DNA of 64,000 nucleotides from Acetivibrio alkalicellulosi (GTDB taxonomy: Bacteria; Bacillota; Clostridia; Acetivibrionales; Acetivibrionaceae): NCBI GenBank assembly GCA_008125075.1, contig VLTH01000001.1, positions 716,571 to 780,570 of the forward strand, read 5' to 3'. Shown piece by piece: positions 11,174 to 22,600 of the stretch. The notes under the pieces were generated by a model. The model was not told the origin of the DNA. It saw nothing but the letters and a program-made list of their open reading frames with translations, and did no database searches. How positions within the stretch are numbered: position 1 is the stretch's first letter; each line of letters starts with the position of its first letter. Position numbers and translations under genes: made by a program.

Positions 11174-12319
11174 ATGTATTTTGATCATATAAAAGAATAC
11201 CCTTTAAGCGGGGAACGGTTTTATGTACAATATCATTTGACTGGGGACGAAAAAGAGGCTTATGAAAAGGCAAAAGACATTTGTATAGAACAGACAGTTG
11301 AGTTTCCAGAAGATCTAATTCACAATGGTTTTATAAGAGATTCTATTTTTGGAAAAATTCAATCATTTGAAAAGATAAATGATAATGCTTATAAAGTAAT
11401 TATTAGTTATGCCATTGAAATCACTTCAAAAGAATTTACTCAGTTTTTAAATGTGTTATTTGGGAATATAAGCATTAAGCCTGGAATCCGATTAGAACAC
11501 ATTGGAATTTCGCCTACTTTGGAAAAATGGTTTCAAGGTCCTAAGTTTGGCATAGATGGCATAAGGGAGCGTCTTGATGTTAAAGACAAGCCTTTGTTTT
11601 TTACTGCTGTAAAGCCAATGGGACTAAGTTCTAAAGAATTGGCAAAACTGGCATATACTTTTTCATTAGGTGGTATTGATATCATAAAGGATGACCATGG
11701 ACTTAGCAACCAAGAATTTTGTCCATTTGAAGAAAGGGTAGAACTTTGTTGTAAAGCAGTCCAAAAATCAAATGACGAAACAGGAAGGAAATCCATTTTT
11801 GTACCTAATATCACGGCACCACATAGGGAAATGATAAAGAAAGCGAAATTGGCAAAAGATTTGGGTGCAGGAGGTCTTCTCATTTCTCCTGGCTTGTCGG
11901 GATTTGATGTGGTCAGGGATATTTCGATAGACCAAGGGATAGATTTACCAATTTTTTGTCATCCAGCCTTTTTGGGATCATATGTATTTGGTGAAAGCGG
12001 TATTGCACATCAGGTACTGTTTGGGGAAATTCCAAGACTTTCAGGGGCGGATGCAACCATTTTCCCAAACTTTGGTGGAAGATTTTCTTTTTCATTAGAG
12101 GAGTGTAGAAAGATTGCTACATCGGGAAAAGAGGAATATGGAAGTTTAAAACCTATTTTTCCATGCCCTGCTGGAGGAATGACAATCAAAAACATACCTA
12201 GTTCTCTTGAGGTTTATGGAAAAGATGTGGCATTTTTGGTTGGGGGAGGAATTTTTAAATTGGGTCCTGATTTGCTTCAAAATATAAAGGCATTTCGTAA
12301 AATATTAGATGGAAACTAA
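11174..12319 (+). CDS. RuBisCO-like protein (form IV)
   Basis: 381 residues, starting 12 nt after the transketolase gene behind AAAGGAG. It has both the N-terminal ferredoxin-like domain and the TIM barrel of the RuBisCO large-chain family. Active-site equivalents: Lys147 in VKPMGLS (RuBisCO K175), the carbamylation lysine Lys172 and Asp174 in IKDDHGL, the phosphate-binding PAGGM (332-336) and VGGGIF (356-361). The metal-ligand glutamate (E204) is His175, and the loop-6 lysine of true RuBisCO is not evident, so CO2 fixation is unlikely. Members of this family act as enolase or isomerase on methylthio-sugar phosphates, or in apionate degradation. Next to mtnA, a methylthioribulose-1-phosphate isomerase-type reaction, as in the MTA-isoprenoid shunt of Rhodospirillum, is the best guess. 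Confidence 0.9.
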   Translation: MYFDHIKEYPLSGERFYVQYHLTGDEKEAYEKAKDICIEQTVEFPEDLIHNGFIRDSIFGKIQSFEKINDNAYKVIISYAIEITSKEFTQFLNVLFGNISIKPGIRLEHIGISPTLEKWFQGPKFGIDGIRERLDVKDKPLFFTAVKPMGLSSKELAKLAYTFSLGGIDIIKDDHGLSNQEFCPFEERVELCCKAVQKSNDETGRKSIFVPNITAPHREMIKKAKLAKDLGAGGLLISPGLSGFDVVRDISIDQGIDLPIFCHPAFLGSYVFGESGIAHQVLFGEIPRLSGADATIFPNFGGRFSFSLEECRKIATSGKEEYGSLKPIFPCPAGGMTIKNIPSSLEVYGKDVAFLVGGGIFKLGPDLLQNIKAFRKILDGN

Positions 12320-12390
12320 AATAATATAAGTTAGACATTCATGAGATAAAAACTCACCAACATAGAATGAAAAGTATAATGGGGTTGAAT

Positions 12391-13263
12391 ATGAATAAAA
12401 AAAATGATATGAAAATAGAAATTTTGCCGGATTTTATTAAGGAAGATGAGTTTATGATACTTTATCCATGTGATAAAATGACTATTTTTACAACAAAAAA
12501 ACCAAATCATCTACTTAAAGGCCAATACCAGCATCTTAATTATGAGTTTATCATAACAAAGTCTGTAGTTAAGGACTTTGTACTTGATGGAAAGAAGATA
12601 AGTATTGAGCCTGATATGGTTTTTGCTATTAATTCCATGCAGATGCATGGTACTGAGCATTTGTTATCAAACGTTTCATTTATAAGTATTCAGTTTGAAA
12701 AAGAATTCTTACATGACTTAGCCTTGGGTATATATGGAATTAAAGAGATAATGTTTTCAAATCAACCAATTCCATTATATAAAGAACTTACTGAACTTAT
12801 TAATACTTACGTAAAAGAGTATGAGCAAAAGAAAGAAGGATATTTTTATATTTTAAATAATTTAAGCGTACATATTGCAGTTTCTATTTTTCGAAAAATT
12901 GGAATTATAAATCATACTAATGACTTAAAAAAAGAAAAAACTGAAAAGATTCAACAAATAATTGAGTATTTTAAAAAAAACTATGAAAAAAACATCTCTC
13001 TTGAAAAAATATCAGACATATCTAATATGAGCAAATTTGATGTAATACGAAAATTTAAAGAAAGCACAGGAATGACACCACATGACTATCTTTTAAATAT
13101 TCGAATTATGAAGGCACTTGAATACTTAAATAATCCTACAAATAAAATAATCGATGTGGCTTTACTAAGTGGGTTTGAAAATCACAGCCATTTTTCTAAA
13201 ATCTTTAAAAAGAAAAGTGGCTTAACTCCCAGTGAATATCGCAAAAAAGTTTTATATCTTTAA
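12391..13263 (+). CDS. AraC-family transcriptional regulator
   Basis: 290 residues from ATG 12391, preceded by a GGGGTTG stretch; an in-frame ATG at 12367 has no visible ribosome-binding site. The N-terminal part is a cupin-like sensing domain (AraC_binding type). The last 100 residues carry the double helix-turn-helix: EKISDISNMSKFDVIRKFKE for the first, and the conserved IDVALLSGFENHSHFSKIFKK plus GLTPSEYRK for the second. It lies 71 bp downstream of the RuBisCO-like gene in the same direction, so it is the likely regulator of the isomerase-transketolase cluster, responding to a sugar or sugar-phosphate signal. It is less likely to control the giant protein gene downstream, which is separated by a terminator. 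Confidence 0.92.
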   Translation: MNKKNDMKIEILPDFIKEDEFMILYPCDKMTIFTTKKPNHLLKGQYQHLNYEFIITKSVVKDFVLDGKKISIEPDMVFAINSMQMHGTEHLLSNVSFISIQFEKEFLHDLALGIYGIKEIMFSNQPIPLYKELTELINTYVKEYEQKKEGYFYILNNLSVHIAVSIFRKIGIINHTNDLKKEKTEKIQQIIEYFKKNYEKNISLEKISDISNMSKFDVIRKFKESTGMTPHDYLLNIRIMKALEYLNNPTNKIIDVALLSGFENHSHFSKIFKKKSGLTPSEYRKKVLYL

Positions 13264-13348
13264 AAGAATCTGAATTGTAAATTCTGAATCATTTTTATGG
13301 GACGTGTAATAAATGCGAAAATAATATGAGAGCTTCTTTACATAAGGT

Positions 13349-13408
13349 TACTATTTTTATTCAAAAAAGTTTGCTTTTTAGTGAATTTTTAAAGATAGTA
13401 GCTTTTTT
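13349..13408 (+). terminator. Intrinsic terminator after the AraC-family gene
   Basis: A long imperfect stem (13349-13400) whose apex is AAAAAG-TTTG-CTTTTT is followed by GCTTTTTTAT. It separates the metabolic cluster from the giant protein gene. The apex hairpin resembles the one at 63978-63997. Confidence 0.75.
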
Positions 13409-13623
13409 ATGTTTATTGAATCTGAAATAACTAACTTGATTGACATATGACAATATTAGAACAAAAACATGCAATTAAGTTATAGATATAAGATATATTT
13501 TTTGATATAATTTTTAAAAAGGTTTTAACACATCAAAAGTATATATTTGTTTTACTACTAGGACGTGCATATTTTTTTGTACGTCTATTTTAAATTTAAT
13601 AACTTTAAGGGGCGAAATATAAT
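13409..13623 (+). promoter_or_regulatory. Leader region of the giant protein gene
   Basis: The region contains TATAAT at 13506-13511 without a good -35 box at the right distance. A small hairpin at 13562-13585 (GACGTGCA paired with TGTACGTC, one G-U pair) is followed by a short T-containing stretch. The ribosome-binding site AAGGGG lies about 10 nt before the ATG. The hairpin could be an mRNA-stabilising or attenuating structure; this is inference. Confidence 0.35.
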
Positions 13624-16600
13624 ATGAAAAAAATTAGCAAGCACATTGCAATTGTTTTAATTGCAATATTAACAATTCAATTGTTAAACTTTTCTTTCAA
13701 CCAAACAAATCAGAAAACACAGGTTTATGCTAATGAAGAGTATAATATCTCAGAAGATAATAATAATTTATTATTAGATTTCTTAGATGAAATCACAGGA
13801 GATTTTATACAAGAAGAGAGTAATGACATATCTTATCCTGAAATTCAAAATGAAACAGATGACAGCTTAAAAACATACTCAAAAGATGAGGAAGATATTT
13901 TTCCTGTTATAGAACTTTCAGATATAAAAGAGGATGAGGAATTAGAGTCTCATGATGAAATAGAAATACTCTTAAATTCAGATAGAGGAAAAGAAGAACT
14001 TATAAATCTCCAAGCTAATAATGAAGAAGATATAATTATATTAAATTCCGATAATAAAGAAAATCCTAATTCAGACCCATCGCCTATTATAATAAATTCT
14101 TTTGTTCAACTAGAAGAAGATACTGTTTACGGAGATGTTACAATAGAAGGCGGAAGTGTGTTTTTGAATGGATATACCCTAACTGTAGAAGGAAATCTTG
14201 TGCAAAACGGGGGAAGCCTAAATATAAATGATGGTCAACTAATAATAGATGGGAATTATATAAATAGTGGATCCTCCTATTTTGAAATGTCTAGTGATAA
14301 TGACTACATGTTAGTTAAGGGTGATTTCTTTATGAATTCAAGTTATTACACTTATATGTATGCAGGAACTCTAGACATAAAAGGAGACTTTACTCAGACA
14401 TGTATTTATGACTGGGGAGATAATTTTATGCCAGTTGGAAGTCATAAGACAGTATTTAGTGGAGACTCTTTGCAAACAATCAACTTTCAAACCCCTAGAT
14501 CTAAATTTAATATACTTGAAATTCAAAACCATTCAGATGAAGGAGTAGAGTTTAAGCAGCATATTAATGCTAATACTTTTATTGATAACGGATGTGTAGT
14601 AAAATATCCTGGTTCAGAATATTTAGGATGGACTTTAGAAGGAAATATGCAGCATGATGGAAATTTGTATCTTGGTGCAGGTACTTTAGACTTAAATGGC
14701 TACAACCTAACAGTTACAGGTGACTTTATACAATCTGGTGGAACAGCTTTTATAAATGGAGGAGAGCTTTTAATATCTGGTGATTATAGGTTGCAGACAG
14801 AATTTGAAGATGCTAGAGGAAATAAAGATTACATACATAGTATGGGCGGTTTAAAAATGGTGAAAGAAAATGATTATGTAAAAATAGATGGCAGCTTTAT
14901 AAATCAAAGTCAAAAAGCACATGGAGGTTATTTAACAGATGGAATTCTAGAAGTATTAGGTGACTTCTTTGTATATGGTTCTTTTGGTCATGGCGAAATG
15001 GAAGGTTATGGTCATAGTGAAATGGAAGGCTTTGGAGAAGGTGAAGAAGAAGGTTATGGTGGCAATTTTCATGCATTAGGGAATCATAAATTAATACTTA
15101 GTGGAGAAAATCATCAGAAAGTTATGTTTGAAGATTCCTCAAGCAACAGTTCTTGCATAAATATTTTAGAGATAACAAATAGCTCAACACAAGGGGTAGA
15201 ATTTTTATCAAATGTTGTAGTTGCAGGAGAACTTAAAGATACAACTTCTAATATAATAGGTAGTATTGTCTTAGGGAAGAATGCAATAATTAGTTGGGAT
15301 ACATGGAAATACGATCTTAGCATGGAAGAGCGTACTTTAGATAAAGATTTAACAATAGAAGGCAGACTATCACTATATAGAGGAACTTTAGATTTAAGTG
15401 GATATATACTTAGTGTAGGAGAGTTAAATCTTAGCTATAGTAATATTGACATAAATGGTGGTCAACTTGAAGTAGAAAATGATTTCTCACAATATGGCGG
15501 AGAAGTCAATGTAAACCAAGGTCAGCTTAAAATTTTAAATGATTTTAATCAGTACGGTGGAGAAGTGAATATAAACAAGGGTTATCTTCAGGTGGGAAGA
15601 GATTATTTAATGAGTCATTATACACATCTTATTATGAATAATGAAGATGATCATGTTTTAATAGAAGGAGATTTTAATTGTAATGTATTCTACAACCTAT
15701 ATAGTTATCTTATAGACGGCGTATTAGAAGTAAAAGGACATTTTAATCATAAAAAAGCTTTTAGCTGGACCGATGCGCCAGGTTTTAGTGCCTCAAAAAA
15801 TCATAAGACAATACTAAGTGGTGACAGTCTTCAAATAGTAACTTTTGAGACAACAGGAGTATTTAACATACTAGAAATTAAAAACTATTCAGAGGAAGGT
15901 GTTGAATTTAGGCAGCCTATAAATGCAAATATATTTATTGATAATGGATGTGTTATAATAGCTCCTGATAGTGAACCACCAACAATTCCACAAAATTTAG
16001 AGTTAATATCAAAATTATATAACAGTATTTCTTTTTCATGGGAAGAATCTACCGACAATGTAGAGGTAGAAGGTTATATTGTGTATAGAAATGGATGGCA
16101 AATTGCAAATGTAAGCCATAATGAATATACAGATATAGGACTTTATACTGACACCACATATTATTATAGTGTAAAAGCATATGATGTTAATGGAAACATA
16201 TCTGACTTTAGTAATGAATTGATTGTAACGACTGACCCTGATACAGAAGCTCCTACTGCACCTCAAAACTTAACTATAATTGGAAGAACAGAGAATTCAG
16301 TATACCTAACATGGACGCCATCGACGGATAATGTAGGAGTTGCAAGTTACAGAATATATAAAAACGGTATTGAAGTAGGATTTTCAAGAACAACATGGTA
16401 TAGTGAACTAAATATTGAGCCAGGTACACATATCTATACAGTTAGAGCCTATGATGAATCAGGAAACTATTCTGAAGAAAGCAACTTTGTTTTATATGAC
16501 AACATGCCACCAACAATTCCACAAAATCTAACTGCAATTTCAGTTACACAATCGACAATATCATTAGTGTGGGAAGAGTCTACAGATAATGTAGAAGTAG

Positions 16601-19600
16601 CTGGATATAGACTCTTTCGTGATGGTAATCTCATTAGAATCTTAACTGAAACAGAGTTTACAGACGCAGGACTAATAATGGGTAGCACTTATACTTATAC
16701 AGTACGTGCCTACGACCATGATGGAAATGTATCAGAAGAAAGTGAAAGTCTTGTTGTAACAACAGCTACTGATACTGAGCCACCAACAATTCCTGAGAAT
16801 TTAAGATTAATAACAAAAACAAATTCATCAGTAACCATCACATGGGATGAATCAAGTGACAATATAAAAGTTGAAGGTTATGAAATATTACTAGATGGCA
16901 AAACATCGGCAAGAACGACTGATAATACATATACAATAGATCGTTTAATCCAAAATAATACTTATACATTTACTGTAAAAGCATTTGATGAAGCAGGAAA
17001 CTATTCAGAAGAAAGCCAGCCTTTAGTAGTAGCTCTTATTATGCCAACTCCTCCGCAAAATTCAACAGGAGAGGCGAAAGAGGTAGAAATTGTTCTTTCT
17101 TGGGAGGAAATTTCTTATGATGAGTTTAGTCATTACAAAGTGATTAGACAGGTTAATGGTGAAGACCCAGAAGTGATTTTTGATAACATAACAACTACAA
17201 GTATAAGTGATATTTCAGTTACACCTAATACAGAATACACATATTACATAGTTGCTGTAGACACATATGGAAACATGAGTGATTATTCAGAGCCAATTAT
17301 AATAATTCCTCTAAATGATGAAACCAATCCACAAATAGTAAGTATTAAGGGGTCTAAATTAGCACAAATATATAGAATAAATACTGCTGTCACTGATAAC
17401 ATAGGAGTTGTAGAAATAGAATTCTACTATAGAAAAAATGAAGATCCATGGACTAATTTTGAAACTGTTTCTCTGACACCTCAAAGGGAAAATATAGTTT
17501 ATACTTCATATGACTGGGATACAAAAGATATCGAAGACGGAACATATGAAATAAAAGCTATTGCCATTGACGGAGCTGGAAATGAAAGCGAAGAGAAAAT
17601 AATATCTGTTATTGTTAAAAATACACCTCCACGGGCACCAGAAGAGTTAGTTGTAGTTATAGATCAGCTTAGAGTAGACGTTTCTTGGTCAATTGTTGAA
17701 GATCCATACTTTAATTTATACAGGATATATAGAAGCACTAACGGACATGATTTTCAATTGCTACGAAGTACTATTCTTAGAACTTATACTGACAGAAATG
17801 TTAGTGAAGATGGAAGCTACGTATACAAAGTTACAGCAGTGGATAGATTTGGACTAGAAGGAGAAGGAATATTTAGTGAAAATATTGGTGCTTTACCAGA
17901 CACAACACCACCAGTTATAAATGGAATTTCTCCTCAAGATAATAGTAACATTAATAAAGTTACACGTATTAGTGTATTTGCTATAGACAATGTGAACCTA
18001 AAAGATACGGAGTTTTTATATTCTATAAGTGGAGAAGATGATACATGGGAAAGTATTGAAGTAACCCAAACTGGCACAATTCAGTGGAATACACAAAACT
18101 TAGAGGATGGTACATATTACATTAAAGCAATAGTAAGGGATACTTCATTAAATGAAAGTGAATTGATTGTTTCATATAATATAGACAACACTCCTCCACA
18201 GGTTCCTGAGTTGTCAGGAAGCTCTATAGAGCTTGGTGTACTTTTAAACTTTGAAGGTTATACAGCTCCTAATGATTTTAAACAATTCAACATATACAAA
18301 AGTACAAATGGTGGAGAAGAAGGAACATTTTTAATTATTGGAAACACTAAGCAATATCAATATAAAGATATGGGTGCAGATAAAGATATAGAAAACTATT
18401 ATAGAGTAACTGCTGTTGACATTCTTGGAAATGAGAGCGAACCTTCTAATATAGTTGCTGTTATTCCTGGCAAGGATATAACACCACCTGATATAAAAAG
18501 GTTAATTCCAGAAAATAATTCTTATATTAGAGATGTCTTTGAGATAAGGGCATATGCGCAGGATAATGTAGCAGTAACAATGTATTCATTTGATATAAAA
18601 AGCATAGATGGAGAGTGGATTCCATTAGTTCAAATTGGAGATGCTGGTTTAAATGAAGTATACTTTAATTTTGATACTAAAGAAGAAGGAAACGATGGGC
18701 AAAGACTATTTCTAGATGGTAAGTATGAGATAAAAGTAACTGCCTTTGACCAAGAGGGAAATTATTCTGAAAAAATAAATACCTATATAATAGCAAATAA
18801 TCCACTTTCACCTCCAGAACATTTATATGTAAAAGCTGGTGAATGGCAGTTTACAGTTAGCTGGTCACCTGTAATGAGATGGGATTTTAGTCATTATAGC
18901 CTTTATAGAAAAGAAGGTAGAGATGGGCAGTGGGAAAAGATTTTAAATAAGACCACTTCTAATGTATATATTGACAATATGAAAGATCCTCAAAAAGAAT
19001 ACTTTTATAGAGTGTCAGCAGTAAATGATTTGGGAATAGAAAGTGAAAAAACTCATGACTATTCTGAGGATCCTGAGGTTAATGAAAATATTGATATTAG
19101 ATCACTTCATCAAAATTCTAATCCTTTAATTATAAGAACTACACCTACAGCTCTTTCAAGAACAAACAATAAACTTGATTTGTCGGCAATGGTAAGTGAC
19201 TCTGTAGGCGTAAATATATTATATGAATATGCGTATCTAGGAGAATCCATCTCAAGCGATCTAACAGGTAATGAAACATGGCACTTAATTTGGGAAGATA
19301 CTTCACCAACGAAAGGTGAAAACATTGACCTTGAAACATTTTTAGACAACATTCCAGAAGGCATACAAATGCCAAATATAGGATTTGGAGAAGATTACTA
19401 TATTTCAGAATACTATTGGGATGTAGCACATCTTCCAGAAGGTGTTTATGCAGTTAGAACAGTTGCAATAAATAGAGGAAACAATGAAACATCACTTGTG
19501 AGAAAATATATAATAGATAGAGAAGCACCAGACTCACCTTCAGAGCCTATAGCAGTTGACACTAAAACAGGAGGAGAAATTCAACTTTCATGGCAAAGAA

Positions 19601-22600
19601 GTGTTGCAGGTGATGTTGATTATTATATTATTTATAGATCAACTGCAAATGGTGGACCATTTGAGCCTATAGCACAGAGCAAAGCTCTTATATACAGAGA
19701 TCTAGATGTTGAAGATGGAACAACATATTATTATGTTATAGCTGCACTTGATTTAGCAGGTAATGAAAGTTCTAAAACAACTCAGGTTTATGCTATCCCA
19801 TCTTCTTTAAGTGATCTTTTAGTAAAAGAAATAAATACAAAGCCTGGACTTCCTACATATGAGGTTGAAGGTGAAATAACTGCTTTAATAGAAAACACTG
19901 GTTTCGCAAGAGGAAGGGGAACGGTAGGGTTTTTCTATGAAAAAGATGATACTTGGCATTTTATTGGAAGCAAAGATGTAGAAGTTAGAAGTATGGAAAG
20001 TAGGGAAGTATCAATAGAATGGACACCACAAGGGACACTTGATAATAATGTTACTTTAAAGGCTGTAGTAACTACACTTCCTTGCAGTGAAGATATTGAT
20101 GAGAGCAATAATGAAAGACAGAGAGAATTTAGACTTAATTCTCCTCCAGTTGCAAATATAATTTCTAGTAGCATTGTAAATTCAGGAGACATTATTGCAT
20201 TTGACGGAAGAAATTCACTAGATCCAGATGGCAGAATTGTAGCATATGCATGGGATTTAGGAGATGGAAATACAAAGAATGGCTCATATATAACCCATAT
20301 GTATCAGATTCCGGGAGAATATTATATTAGTCTTACTGTAACAGACAACAGTGGAGTAAGTGTTACCAAATTTACTACAGTAACTGTAAATGACAATAGA
20401 CCTGATTTGATTATAAGTGATATTACATGGAGTCCTGAAAATCCTAATGAAGGAGATGTTATAAATATTACGGCGCAAATTGCCAACATAGGAAATGGAC
20501 CAAACAGCCAAGGGTTTTTAACAGGCTTTTATGTAGACAATAAATACATGGGTTATATCAGAGTAGACGAAACAATTAATCCAGGAAATAGCACTGAAGT
20601 TACTTTTACATGGTTAGCAGACCATGGAGAGCATATTGTAAAGGTAGTGGCAAATGATATATTAGATAATCTTAAAGAAATTGACAAAGACAACAACTGG
20701 AAAAGTGTTGTTCTTACAACTAAGCAGGTAAATTTCCCTGATGTAAAGGTAGATGATATAAGATGGACATCAGGAGACAATATAAACTTAGATAGTGAGA
20801 GTCCTTTTGGATATATTGCTACTATATCTAATATAGGATCAAAGAGAGCAGAGCGATTTTTTGTATCCCTATATATAAATGATAATTGGGTGGCAAGACA
20901 GCATGTAAATTTACTTGATGTGGGAGAAAGCCGTGAAGTAATGTTTGTTGTAAGACCAACTCCTGGTATAAATGAAATTACCGTTAAGGCTGACGACCCA
21001 ACGCCTGTTTTATTAGAACTAGATAAAGATAACAATATAAAAACAGTTACTACACCAGATTTTAATGTTGAATATCCAGAGCTAATTTTATCACCAATAA
21101 CATGGCTTCCATCTGAGAGAGTTTTAACAGAAGGGACATCTCTTACTTTTGAGACAAAAGTTAAAAATAACAGCTCAATTGATATAAGAAAGAAATTTAA
21201 TGTGGACTTTATAGTAAATGGAGAAACTATACGTACAATTGTTGTTGACGGTCTTAATGCAGGAGAGGAAAAAGAACTTTGGACACGTTGGTTGGCACAG
21301 CCCGGAAGTCATAAAGTCAGTATTATTGCAGATAATGATGGAGTTGTAACTGACGGTCAAGAGGTAAAAGTAGAGGCAGATGTACCAAATATTCATTTGA
21401 TTTATCCTGATTTAAATATATCTGATGTTACCTGGTCACCACTTTCTATAAAATATGCTCAGCCAGTTACATTTATAGCAAGGGTGAGCAATCAAAGTGT
21501 AACATCAATATTTGATAACTTTAATGTGGCTTTATATGTAGATGGAAAGCAAGTGGCAGGAAAAACTGTAAATGGCCTTAGAGGACACAGTACAGCTATT
21601 GTAGACCTTACATGGAGAAATCCTGATAAAATTGGAGAAGTTGATGTAAAAATTGTAGTTGACAATTTGAGCCAATTAAACCAACAGCCAATATCAGAAG
21701 GTGTAACTCGTGTATGGGAAGAGAGCTTTAATATATTAGACTCTTTAGCTGCAGACTTTTATCCTGCTGAGACAGAAAGCATTGTGGATGCCCATGTATT
21801 TTCAACAAAGGATAATTATGTTAGAGTAGGTGCAAGTGTAAAAAAAGGTAGCGAACCTTCAAAACTATTAGGGCCTGATGATGCTATAAGTGCATTTTAT
21901 ACTTTAAATAGAGGTGGAGAAGTAATTAGCAGCGGACAAATAGGTTATAATTATGTAAATAAAACCTTTGAAGGACAAATTCCAATTGTCACAGTTCCTT
22001 CAGGAGACTATATGCTTACTTTAGAAGCTGGTGACGGAGTAGAAAATGTAGTATCAAGAAGTCATATTAAGATTGTTTTAGAGACAATAGCCACAATTGA
22101 GACAGATAAAAAGTATTATCAGCATGGAGAAAAAGTCCAAATATCAGGGTATTTTACATTTAGAGATGGAACACCTGTAGCAAATGAAAAAGTTGTGCTC
22201 AATTTATGCTTAAATCCAGCCCTTGAAGAACCACAACTTGTATATGAAAATGGACAATGGATATTAAAGCGATGGCATGCAGAAACAATAAGATTTATAA
22301 ATACTGATGAAAATGGATATTTTCAATTTGAATACGTACCTACTACTCTAGGTGCAGGTAAGTGGGATGTATATGCCTATGCATATGAATTAGGAGTTGG
22401 AGCGGCAACTAAAACTGATTTTACAGTATGGGGTATGAAAACATCACCCTCAGAATTATCTATGGTAGCATCTAAAAACTCAAACTTTTCAAGATTTATA
22501 GAAGTGCATAATATGGCAAAAGCGGTAGAAAACTTGTCAGGAGTTAGCGCAGTACTTGTTAATCTTACTCCTAATAGTGGTGTAAGAGCTGTTATGGACA

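Noticed and set aside
11174..12319. True CO2-fixing RuBisCO large chain
   Set aside because: Replacement of a metal-ligand glutamate by histidine and absence of the loop-6 lysine argue for a RuBisCO-like protein; no phosphoribulokinase is nearby.
20553..21035. 160-aa minus-strand frame inside the giant gene
   Set aside because: It mirrors CARDB-coding sequence of the plus strand, lacks a start context, and has no recognisable product.
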